The translations under genes and the position numbers were made by a program. From positions 1-43,551 of the forward strand of contig JAQBXR010000007.1 of assembly GCA_027623295.1 (NCBI GenBank): DNA of 43,551 nucleotides. The letters are read 5' to 3'. Source of the DNA: Planctomycetota bacterium. GTDB taxonomy: Bacteria; Planctomycetota; UBA1135. Positions within the stretch are counted from its first letter, which is position 1. Every line of letters starts with the position of its first letter. Positions 33,794 to 41,431 of this stretch are shown here, piece by piece. Below the pieces are notes generated by a model. It was given only the letters and a program-made list of their open reading frames with translations. It was not told where the DNA came from and did not search any database.

Positions 33794-34989
33794 TATTCAA
33801 CCTCCTCAAGCTTGGCCGCGAAGTCCAAAAAGGCCTCGCGATGTGTGGCAACTTCTTTGGTGGGGCCAACCATTTTGAGGAAGTAAGCGGAATCACCACC
33901 CATGAGGGCAAGGCCGATTAGAGTCTTTTCGTCGAAGGAAGTTTCTCCACTCATGCCGGTGAATTCGCCAACGGCTTCCAGCATGACAGCCGAACCACCG
34001 AGGAAGTCGGCCTTAGGGAGGGCGTCAATCTGCTCAGCGGTGAGCGGTTCCAACCCAAGCTGTCCTTGCCAACGGTCGAGGTTTGCGGTTAAGCCGCCGC
34101 CATCTCCGCCCAGAACCACCAAGAAACATTCGGTCTCCTTGCCAACCCGAAAATTGAGAGAGCACATCATGCGTGGTCCGGCATCGATCCAAGCATAGGG
34201 CACTTGAAAGCGATAACCGTTTGCGGTGAAGAAAGGGCTTTCGTTTTCGCTGCCGGAGTCTGCCTTGGTCTCGGCATCGTCTTCGGCGTGATTGTGTTCC
34301 GCGTGATCATGATCGGCATCTTGCGGCTCATCCTGCTCTCCGAAAAGATCTTCGCCGAAATGCACCGAAGCTACAAAATTGAGGAAGTTCTCATGCTCAG
34401 CACGCAGCAACTCGGCCGGCCCGGTCATCTTTACAAAGATGGTGGCCTGCTGAGTGGAGACCATGGCACCCGTGAGTGCCCAACCGTCTTGCGTGCCACC
34501 ACTCATGCCGGTGAAGCTGCCTTCCACTTGCAGCAAACTTGCATCGCCTCCAAGTAATTTGACGGTCGGGAGATTCTCAAGCTCGGAAGCTTCCAACTTC
34601 TCTAATCCCACTTGCTGACGCCAACGGTTTAGGTTTGCCGTCAATCCGCCGCCATCTCCACCGAGGACGGAAACATAACATGCGGCCTCCGCATTACCGG
34701 CTGGATGCAAGTTAATCAATCGATTGCGCGTGCCAATGTCTTCCGTCCAGCCTTCCGGCATGTCATAAAGCAAAGCATTGCCAACCGGCTCGGACGGCAT
34801 TTGCGGCGCGGGAGGCGGCGCAATATCGTCACGTCCAAAGCGTTGACCAGGAGTCAATTCCTGGTTCGAATGCTGAGGCACCCAAGCGGCTGAGCGTTGA
34901 TCGAGAATCTCGACGTTGTCGCCAGGGCCACCACAAGCCGAAACGGCTAGGGCCAGAGCAGGAAGGAGGGCGAACCGACGATTTTCCAT
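33793..34989 (-). CDS. Lipoprotein with two related domains and a His/Asp-rich linker
   Basis: A 398-residue lipoprotein (Cys19 in LAVSACGG). Two domains share a pattern: LGGDGGGLTANL.RW, then a T-L-GG or F-LGG strand, then FTGMSG. They lie at about 70-225 and 255-395 and must come from duplication. Between them is DADHDHAEHNHAEDD, a probable metal-binding or flexible acidic stretch. I do not recognise a function; the repeat resembles no enzyme I know. Translational coupling with ccsBA (one-base overlap) suggests a role in cytochrome c maturation, perhaps in binding copper or heme apoproteins, but this is inference. No promoter is visible before the ATG. Confidence 0.78.
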   Translation of the reverse strand: MENRRFALLPALALAVSACGGPGDNVEILDQRSAAWVPQHSNQELTPGQRFGRDDIAPPPAPQMPSEPVGNALLYDMPEGWTEDIGTRNRLINLHPAGNAEAACYVSVLGGDGGGLTANLNRWRQQVGLEKLEASELENLPTVKLLGGDASLLQVEGSFTGMSGGTQDGWALTGAMVSTQQATIFVKMTGPAELLRAEHENFLNFVASVHFGEDLFGEQDEPQDADHDHAEHNHAEDDAETKADSGSENESPFFTANGYRFQVPYAWIDAGPRMMCSLNFRVGKETECFLVVLGGDGGGLTANLDRWQGQLGLEPLTAEQIDALPKADFLGGSAVMLEAVGEFTGMSGETSFDEKTLIGLALMGGDSAYFLKMVGPTKEVATHREAFLDFAAKLEEVE

Positions 34990-35079
34990 GAATCTGATGT
35001 CAAGACCTACAGGGGCCCAAATTGTAGCAGTACCTTGAAAAAAGCTGGCCTGGTTTGCGCGAAAGAGGGTTTAAGAAGA

Positions 35080-35146
35080 TGGTCGGGGAGACAGAATTCG
35101 CCGCGCAGCTGCGGAACGAAGCGAAGCCACCTGCGACCCTCCTGAG
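35080..35146 (-). pseudogene. Damaged copy of tRNA-Pro 3' half
   Basis: The minus strand contains GGGTCGCAGGT, then about 29 foreign bases, then GAATTCTGTCTCCCCGACCA. Joined, these match the T-arm and acceptor end of the intact tRNA-Pro next door with few changes. The insert sits in the T loop and the 5' half is unrecognisable, so no functional tRNA can form. The flank 35058-35100 matches 35189-35231 at 40 of 43 bases. Confidence 0.65.
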
Positions 35147-35168
35147 AGCTCCTCTCCCAGGCCAATTG

Positions 35169-35206
35169 CTTAAGCCCCCTCGCGCTTTCGCGAAAGGGGG
35201 CTTAAG
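35169..35206 (-). terminator. 12-bp palindromic hairpin downstream of tRNA-Pro
   Basis: Arms 35169-35180 and 35195-35206 are perfectly complementary (cttaagccccct / agggggcttaag) around a 14-nt loop. On the minus strand it starts four bases after the CCA of tRNA-Pro. No U-run follows. Terminator or 3'-processing structure. Confidence 0.6.
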
Positions 35207-35209
35207 AAG

Positions 35210-35287
<78 letters not shown>

Positions 35288-35318
35288 AACCAGCGGCGAA
35301 TGATACTAGAATCTTGGC

Positions 35319-35993
35319 ATGCAACCACCCCAAGTAGGCGTAATCTTATGCGGCTCCGGACGTTTCGACGGTTCCGAGATTCACGAATCCGTGCTCACCC
35401 TGCTGCACCTCTCCCGCGCGGGGGCGAAGATTCGCTGCTTTGCGCCCGATGCAACCCAGTTTTCGGTGTGCGAACACTTCGCCGGCAAGCCGGTGGAAGG
35501 AGAATCGCGCAACATGCTTATGGAGGCTTCGCGCATTGCTCGCGGCGAGATTGAGCCGCTTTCTGAGGCAGAAGCCGACCAGCTGAGTGCCCTAATCCTC
35601 CCAGGAGGTAATGGCGCGGCGGTCAACCTGTGCGACTTCGGCCTCAATGGAGCTGCTGGAACTGTGAACGCCGACCTGCAGAGCTTGCTCACACAAACCG
35701 CAAATGCCAAAAAGCCGATCGGTGCCATCTGCATTGCTCCGGCCATCGTTGCGATGGCGCTGCCGAACCGAAATCTGCAAATGACCCTCGGAAGAGCCGA
35801 TTGCGAGGCAGCCCTGGAAGCCCAGAAGACCGGGAATTCCTTCCTAGATTGCCCGGTCGATCAAATCGTGTGCGATGAGGCGCAGCAAGTGGTCACCACC
35901 CCGGCGTATATGCTCGGTCCTGACATTGCCGCCGTTGACCGCGGCATCGGGCTCTTGGTAGAGAAGGTTCTCGCATGGTGCTCGCTGCGTTAA
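35319..35993 (+). CDS. elbB: Isoprenoid biosynthesis glyoxalase ElbB (DJ-1/PfpI family)
   Basis: A 224-residue DJ-1/PfpI-superfamily protein. Characteristic ElbB motifs are VILCGSGRFDGSEIHESV at the start, ALILPGGNGAAVNLCDF, and the nucleophile elbow KPIGAICIAPAIVA with the conserved cysteine. Family members act on glyoxals or related carbonyls; the exact role of ElbB is not settled. It starts about 30 bp beyond tRNA-Pro (divergent) and is followed after 14 bp by the enzyme-I-like gene, so they may be co-transcribed. Confidence 0.9.
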   Translation: MQPPQVGVILCGSGRFDGSEIHESVLTLLHLSRAGAKIRCFAPDATQFSVCEHFAGKPVEGESRNMLMEASRIARGEIEPLSEAEADQLSALILPGGNGAAVNLCDFGLNGAAGTVNADLQSLLTQTANAKKPIGAICIAPAIVAMALPNRNLQMTLGRADCEAALEAQKTGNSFLDCPVDQIVCDEAQQVVTTPAYMLGPDIAAVDRGIGLLVEKVLAWCSLR

Positions 35994-36007
35994 TCTGAGG
36001 GCTAGCC

Positions 36008-37738
36008 ATGACGTCCCCCGTAGACACCCAGAGCGAATCCCAAACCCTTTCCGGCCAAAGCGCAAGCCCCGGCGTGGCCTATGGTCAGATTTTCCTGAGC
36101 ATGGAAGGCCTAGAGGAAATCGGCACCACGCGCCTGGCCGATAGTGAGGTGGAAGGGGAGCTTGCCCGCGTCGATTCCGTGGCACGCGCGGCTCGGGTTT
36201 CTTTGGTGCACCAGCGCAAGCAGTTGGGGGAGCACTTCACTGAAGATCAGCGCCGGATTTTCGATACGCATTTGACCATGCTGGAAGATCCGACCATTGA
36301 GGCGGACCTTCGCGGTCGTATTGTCGATGACCGCTTAACTTTTGAATCGGCACTCAAAGACATGCTCGAAGTTTACGAGCGTTTGTTTGAGGTGGTGGAG
36401 TCGGAGAACTTGCGCAACAAGCTGGCAGATATGCGCGACATTGCTTTGCGTTTGCTGCGTTTTTCGCGGCCACCGAGTGAGCGCGTGAAGGATCAGGATC
36501 GCAAGGGTGGCATTTTGGTGGTGCGCGAACTTTCCTTGAGCGACCTCACCGAAGCGCTCGACCATGGCATTACCGGTTTGATCGCAGAGCATGGAAGCCT
36601 GTCGAGTCACGGTGCCATTTTGACCCGCGCTGCTGGAATCCCGGCAGTGATTGGCGTCGGCGAGGTCGATGGCAAGCTAACTTCCGGTTGCCATGTCTTA
36701 TTGGATGGCGATAACGGTTTGATTCTGGTGGAGCCAGATCGGGAAACCGTTCAAATTGCCCAAGGACGTGCTCCAGAGGGCGGTTTCGAGACCTTGCCTC
36801 CAGCCACTTTGGCCGATGGCACTCCAATCTACCTAGAGGCTGCGGTTGCCGCGCCTAGTGAAGCCAAGCAGGTGCGTCTCTTAGGTATTCGCACCATTGG
36901 TATGTACCGCACCGAGTTGCCAGTCATCCAACGGCAAGGGCGTCCGCGTGAAGATTCTTTGCAGGTGTTATATGGGCAGGTCGTGAACGCCGTAGATCAC
37001 GTGACCTTCCGTTTGCCGGACTTGTCGTCGTCGTCGGAGATTGCGCACCTTTACCCTGTGGCCGAGCCGAACCCAAACGCAGGGATGCGCGGGGTTCGTT
37101 TGCTTTTGCACCGGCCGGAAATGTTGACTTTGCAAATGCGCGCCCTGTTGCGTGCAAGTGAAGGCAAAGAAGTGCGCGTTGCGGTTCCCTTCGTGGTCGA
37201 TGCCGATGAAATCCGCGCGGTGCGCACAGCTGCAGAAAATGCACGCGAAGAATTGCGCTTGGAAGGACTGAGTGTCGCGCATGCCGTTGAAATCGGTGTG
37301 GTGTTTGAAACTCCAGCCTCAGCGCTGCTTGGCCGCGAGCTTATGCAAGTGGCGGACTTCGGTTTGATTGGCCTCGATACTTTGGCCGAAAGCCTTCTTA
37401 TGAGTGATCGTCGGAATCATGAAGAGGCGGTGATTAAGCGTTTGCGCTGCACTCACCCAGTGGTGTTGCGTGCGGTACGCAAACTCATCTCGGTGGCGAA
37501 TGGTATGCAAAAGCCTATTGGCGTTTATGGGGAAAGTCTGGTTCAGCCAGCGCTCGTCCAGCTCTTAGTCGGCGTCGGCGTTCGACGTTTCGCAGTACGC
37601 CCATCCATCCTGCGCCAAGCTCACGGCATGCTGCACGCAATGGAAGCGGATACCTGCGAACGTGTCGCGGAACTCGCCTGCCGCGCCAGTACCGCCGAAG
37701 AGCTCAAGGCCTTGTTGCCGCAGAGCTGGTTGGTTTAG
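36008..37738 (+). CDS. ptsI: Enzyme I-like PTS protein (phosphoenolpyruvate-protein phosphotransferase), degenerate
   Basis: A 576-residue protein with the enzyme I domain order: N-terminal HPr-binding helices (about 50-150), the swivelling phosphohistidine domain (GSLSSHGAILTR, His201) and the TIM-barrel PEP domain (about 270-555). The phosphohistidine is kept. In the PEP domain several residues essential in E. coli EI look changed: the catalytic Cys502 site (usual GMCGE) is GVYGES with Tyr507; the GTNDL metal-binding loop is GLDTL (455-459); the RTLDxGGDK stretch is FRLPDLSSSS. The RTE motif (301-303) and the Glu of VVFETPAS (434) are kept. PEP turnover is therefore doubtful. No HPr or EII genes are nearby. 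Confidence 0.8.
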   Translation: MTSPVDTQSESQTLSGQSASPGVAYGQIFLSMEGLEEIGTTRLADSEVEGELARVDSVARAARVSLVHQRKQLGEHFTEDQRRIFDTHLTMLEDPTIEADLRGRIVDDRLTFESALKDMLEVYERLFEVVESENLRNKLADMRDIALRLLRFSRPPSERVKDQDRKGGILVVRELSLSDLTEALDHGITGLIAEHGSLSSHGAILTRAAGIPAVIGVGEVDGKLTSGCHVLLDGDNGLILVEPDRETVQIAQGRAPEGGFETLPPATLADGTPIYLEAAVAAPSEAKQVRLLGIRTIGMYRTELPVIQRQGRPREDSLQVLYGQVVNAVDHVTFRLPDLSSSSEIAHLYPVAEPNPNAGMRGVRLLLHRPEMLTLQMRALLRASEGKEVRVAVPFVVDADEIRAVRTAAENAREELRLEGLSVAHAVEIGVVFETPASALLGRELMQVADFGLIGLDTLAESLLMSDRRNHEEAVIKRLRCTHPVVLRAVRKLISVANGMQKPIGVYGESLVQPALVQLLVGVGVRRFAVRPSILRQAHGMLHAMEADTCERVAELACRASTAEELKALLPQSWLV

Positions 37739-37887
37739 GGGCTGGTTGTAGAGAATCACGGACGAGCCCAAAGCAACTATCCCCGCCACCACCTCCGTCC
37801 TTGGAGGAAACGCAACAAATTCAGGCGACTAAGTATTGACGAGCCACCCGTAGGCCGTGTTTGGATTACAGCGACGAGAAGTAGGCT
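37739..37887. other. Intergenic region between convergent genes
   Basis: Between the stop codons of the enzyme-I-like gene and thrB. No gene or clear terminator is seen. A TTGACG occurs near 37833 but has no matching -10 element. Confidence 0.4.
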
Positions 37888-38808
37888 CTAACTGCGCAAA
37901 AACTTAGGGCCGTGCGCGTGGGCACGTGCGATGACCACACTGCCGCTGTCGCCCCACAGCCGACGCACTCGTGTTGCCAAGCGCGCCTCTAAGTTTTTCA
38001 CCTCTCCGGTACGGCTCAACACCAACAGGGCGGAACCCGCACCAGACAAGGTTGCGCCCAATGCGCCTGCTTCATAAGCGAAGTCCAACATGGCTTTCGC
38101 ACCAGTCATCAACTTTAGGCGTGGCGCGACATGCAGGTCATCGGCAATGCCTCGTTTGATGAATTCGGGATTCAATGAGCGCAATCCCTCCAGCAAAATT
38201 GGCGGACGATGCGCCTGACGCATGGCGCGCTGGAAAGAAACCGAAGTTGGCAGGGCTTCCCGCGAGCGTTTGGTGGTCATCGCATAAGGGGGGATGACCA
38301 GAAGGAAGCGCAAGTTTCGGTGCAGCGGCACCGGGTAATGGATCCACGGCTCGTCCTTGGCTCCGAGGCTCCAGTGTGCACCGCCGAGCATAGAGCCGAC
38401 CGCATTTTCCGGATTTCCCTCCAAATCAATCGCCTCCGTGAGCAATTCGGAATCCTTCAAAAGACTGCCGCAGAGGCGATTTCCGAGCATGAGCCCCGCC
38501 ACCAAGCCCGCGCCGCTCAGACCCAGACCACGTCCTGGGGCGACATCGGCCTTGACCGTGAGTGCGCCAGAAGGGAGTGCTTTGCCCGCCAAGATCTCTG
38601 CCCGACGCATGCCGCGGATAATCGGATCCTGGGATAAGCGCAGCGGAGACTCTTCTAGGATACCTTTCCGCACCAAAGTCGTTTTTTCAGCCGGCTTCCA
38701 CGCAACCTCTAAAAACAGGTCTAGGGCAATGCTGAAGGCGTCAAACCCCGGCCCCACATTGGAGGTCGAAGCGGGGACTCGGAGACGTTGCGTGCGGGGA
38801 CTAGTCAT
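37888..38808 (-). CDS. thrB: Homoserine kinase
   Basis: GHMP kinase that phosphorylates homoserine for threonine synthesis. The 306-residue protein has the N-terminal [20 protein letters not shown], the ATP-binding motif [19 protein letters not shown] (usual GLGSSAAS-like loop, here GLGLSGAG) and the C-terminal [17 protein letters not shown]. The ATG at 38806-38808 is chosen because the upstream TTG adds only two residues. It stands alone, with no other threonine genes in the window, and faces away from fusA. Confidence 0.9.
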   Translation of the reverse strand: MTSPRTQRLRVPASTSNVGPGFDAFSIALDLFLEVAWKPAEKTTLVRKGILEESPLRLSQDPIIRGMRRAEILAGKALPSGALTVKADVAPGRGLGLSGAGLVAGLMLGNRLCGSLLKDSELLTEAIDLEGNPENAVGSMLGGAHWSLGAKDEPWIHYPVPLHRNLRFLLVIPPYAMTTKRSREALPTSVSFQRAMRQAHRPPILLEGLRSLNPEFIKRGIADDLHVAPRLKLMTGAKAMLDFAYEAGALGATLSGAGSALLVLSRTGEVKNLEARLATRVRRLWGDSGSVVIARAHAHGPKFLRS

Positions 38809-38823
38809 TTGCAAAGTTTTCGC

Positions 38824-38829
38824 TAAAAT
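38824..38829 (+). promoter_or_regulatory. Possible -10 element of fusA
   Basis: TAAAAT lies about 95 bp before the fusA ATG in the divergent thrB-fusA spacer. No good -35 is found at the right spacing, so this is weak. Confidence 0.25.
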
Positions 38830-38923
38830 TGGTGGCTTCCCCTTTCCGCGGCAAGCTCAAATTTGGCGTGCGTCAGGGTTCCTTCCTTCAGCCTTTGGGC
38901 TCACTGTACACCCTTTTAGAATC

Positions 38924-41050
38924 ATGACTACCGAGACCCTTCCTACCCCTGACCTTTCTAAGTCGGAGGAAAAGCGCCTCAGTAACATCCGCAACATCGG
39001 CATCATGGCACACATTGATGCGGGTAAGACTACGGTCACCGAGCGGATTCTTTTCATCACCGGCAACATCCACAAGATTGGCGAGGTGCACGATGGCGCC
39101 GCCACTATGGATTACCTGGAAGATGAGCGTAACCGTGGTATCACCATTACCTCTGCTGCAACGCAGTGTGAGTGGAATGGCACCCGGATTAACATTATCG
39201 ATACGCCAGGACACGTGGACTTCACCATTGAGGTGGAGCGCTCCTTGCGCGTCCTAGACGGTGCTGTTGCAGTGTTCGATGGTGTAGCAGGTGTGGAGGC
39301 TCAGTCCGAGACGGTATGGCGTCAGGCTGACCGTTACGGCGTGCCACGTATTTGTTTCATCAACAAGTTGGACCGTGTTGGCGCTGACTTTGAGCGCGCC
39401 TTCGATTCCATTCGCAAGCGTTTGCAGTGCAATGCTGTTCGTATGCAGATTCCACTCGGTGTCGAGAAGGAGTTCTACGGTTTGATCGACCTCGTGGAAA
39501 TGAAAGCGCTCCGTTTCACCGAAGGTGAAGGCCCTGGTGTGGAAGATATGGAGATTCCAGAAGACATGCTCCAAGAGGCAGCAATGCGTCGTAGTGAGAT
39601 GATCGAGAACATCGTGGAAGTCGACGACGCCATGGTTGAGCGTTTTCTCGAGGGGGATGAATTCACTGTCGAAGAGCTTAAAAATGTTGCGCGCCGTGCA
39701 ACTCTAGCTGGCCACGCAGTTCCAGTGTTCTGCGGTTCCGCACTCCATGATAAGGGCGTGCACCCACTGATGGACGCGGTCGTCGATTACCTGCCAAACC
39801 CATTGGATAAGGGACGCATTGTGGGCGCCGACCCTAAGGACCTTACGGTTAAGGTGATTCGTCACGCTAACTCCCAGGAGCCTCTATCCGGCCTTGCCTT
39901 TAAGACCATCGCTGACCCAAACGGCGACCTTACCTTTGTGCGGATTTACTCCGGTACTTTGAAGCGCGGCGATGCAGTCTTAAACCCTCGTACGCGCAAG
40001 AAGGAGCGCGTCGGGCGTTTGATGTTCATGCATGCAGATGAGCGTCGGGCGATTGATGAAGTGCACGCAGGTGAAATCTGCGCTGTGGTTGGTTTGAAGC
40101 AAACCATCACTGGTGACACTGTCTGCGATGACAAGAACTCAATCGTTCTGGAATCCATGACCTTCCCAGAGCCTGTGATATCCATGTCGATTGAGCCTAA
40201 GTCCACTGGCGACCGCGACAAGCTCGGCGATTTGCTGGGTAAGTTACACCGCGAGGATCCGTCCTTCCGCGTGATTACCGATAAGGACACCGATGAGACC
40301 ATCATCTCCGGAATGGGTGAGCTTCACCTCGAAATTATCACCACCCGTGTCGGTCGTGACTATGGCATCCCTGTGACTGTTGGTGCGCCACGTGTGGCAT
40401 ACCGACAGACGATCAACCGGGAAGTCGATATCGAAGGCAAGCAGATCAAGCAGTCTGGTGGTTCTGGTCAGTTCGCTGTGGTCAACGTTAAGTTCCGCCC
40501 TTGGAATCCCGAGGAAGGTGTAGAGGTTAAGACCAACACCAACTTCATCGACAGCACCAAAGGTGGTGTGGTTCCTACTCAGTACATTCCAGCGGTTGGA
40601 AAAGGTATCGAGGAAGCATCCAAGTCGGGTGGTAAGCTCGGCTGGCCGTTCGTAAACATCGAAGCGGAACTGCATTACGGCAAATCACACGATGTTGACT
40701 CTAGTGAGCTTGCGTTTAACTTGGCAGCTCAGCGTGCCTTCCGCGAAGCTTTGGCCGAGAACTTTACCGTGCTTGAACCAGTCATGAAGCTGAGCGTTCA
40801 GGTGCCAGAAGAGTTCCTGGGCGATGTCATCGGCGACCTCAACACCCGCCGCGTGAACATCGAGCAAATGACCATGGACGGTCAAATCCGCGAAGTCAAC
40901 GGTACGGTGCCCATTGCTGAAATGTTCTCCTACGCAGGAACGATTCGTGGCCTAACCCAAGGCCGTGGTTCCTTCTCGATGGAGCCAGCAGGCTACGAAG
41001 CTGTTCCTAGTTACGTGCAGGCAGAGTTGGTCAAGAATCGCCTGAAGTAA
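38924..41050 (+). CDS. fusA: Translation elongation factor G
   Basis: GTPase that drives ribosomal translocation, 708 residues. G-domain motifs are AHIDAGKTT (29-37), DTPGHVDF and NKLDR; domains II to V follow with the usual order and end near KNRLK. The start [19 protein letters not shown] is selected because the conserved [13 protein letters not shown] lies 24 residues on; a long open frame upstream is antisense to thrB and not coding. It stands alone, not in the str operon with rpsL and rpsG, and may be one of several EF-G genes. A very stable hairpin follows. Confidence 0.97.
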   Translation: MTTETLPTPDLSKSEEKRLSNIRNIGIMAHIDAGKTTVTERILFITGNIHKIGEVHDGAATMDYLEDERNRGITITSAATQCEWNGTRINIIDTPGHVDFTIEVERSLRVLDGAVAVFDGVAGVEAQSETVWRQADRYGVPRICFINKLDRVGADFERAFDSIRKRLQCNAVRMQIPLGVEKEFYGLIDLVEMKALRFTEGEGPGVEDMEIPEDMLQEAAMRRSEMIENIVEVDDAMVERFLEGDEFTVEELKNVARRATLAGHAVPVFCGSALHDKGVHPLMDAVVDYLPNPLDKGRIVGADPKDLTVKVIRHANSQEPLSGLAFKTIADPNGDLTFVRIYSGTLKRGDAVLNPRTRKKERVGRLMFMHADERRAIDEVHAGEICAVVGLKQTITGDTVCDDKNSIVLESMTFPEPVISMSIEPKSTGDRDKLGDLLGKLHREDPSFRVITDKDTDETIISGMGELHLEIITTRVGRDYGIPVTVGAPRVAYRQTINREVDIEGKQIKQSGGSGQFAVVNVKFRPWNPEEGVEVKTNTNFIDSTKGGVVPTQYIPAVGKGIEEASKSGGKLGWPFVNIEAELHYGKSHDVDSSELAFNLAAQRAFREALAENFTVLEPVMKLSVQVPEEFLGDVIGDLNTRRVNIEQMTMDGQIREVNGTVPIAEMFSYAGTIRGLTQGRGSFSMEPAGYEAVPSYVQAELVKNRLK

Positions 41051-41067
41051 AGCGGCACCTGGTCTTC

Positions 41068-41101
41068 ACTAAACCGCGGTACTTCGGTGCCGCGGTTTAG
41101 T
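41068..41101 (+). terminator. 15-bp hairpin with UUCG loop after fusA
   Basis: Arms 41068-41082 and 41087-41101 pair fully (one G-U) around a cUUCGg tetraloop, among the most stable RNA hairpins known. It starts 17 bp after the fusA stop. The following bases (aattgg) are not a U-run, so the hairpin may end transcription weakly or protect the fusA mRNA 3' end. Confidence 0.75.
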
Positions 41102-41110
41102 AATTGGCGC

Positions 41111-41278
41111 ATGGACTCATTGTCCGCCTGCACTTCTGCTACGACTAACCTAGGTCCGATGGATTCCTCTACACCTAAGCAATCTGTCTCGGTTGCCCAA
41201 GAAGAAGGCAAATGCGACTCTTGTGGGCTCCCGTTTAAGCGCGGCGGGGCTTGTGTCGGTGGTTTGGCCATGGGCTAG
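41111..41278 (+). CDS. Possible small Cys-rich protein
   Basis: A short frame of 55 codons in the fusA-tex spacer encodes a peptide ending KCDSCGLPFKRGGACVGGLAMG. The CDSCG and third Cys could form a small zinc site. There is no strong ribosome-binding site, an internal ATG at 41159 is equally possible, and I recognise no family. It may be random. Confidence 0.25.
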   Translation: MDSLSACTSATTNLGPMDSSTPKQSVSVAQEEGKCDSCGLPFKRGGACVGGLAMG

Positions 41279-41431
41279 GTCTAGGAGAAGTGCTGCAGAA
41301 TCCGTTTTTCTAATGGATGAAATAGAAGTCCTTTGAGATTTTGCGCCAGCTTGGGCGAATGTGGGCGTGAGGGTTTTTCTCTGTCGTCGAGGCTCGGCGT
41401 TATTTAAAAGAACTGTTAGAATCTCCGCAAC
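41279..41431 (+). promoter_or_regulatory. Leader region of the Tex-like gene
   Basis: No gene seen. A TAGAAT at 41417-41422, the same -10 sequence as rpmB, lies only nine bases before the ATG at 41432, which would make the mRNA nearly leaderless. No matching -35 hexamer is found, so the call is tentative. Confidence 0.3.

Noticed and set aside
37739..37887. Promoter based on TTGACG near 37833
   Set aside because: No -10 hexamer lies at a usable distance, and the region is between convergent genes.
38357..38923. N-terminal extension of EF-G
   Set aside because: The extension is antisense to thrB and lacks similarity to EF-G; the conserved start lies at 38924.
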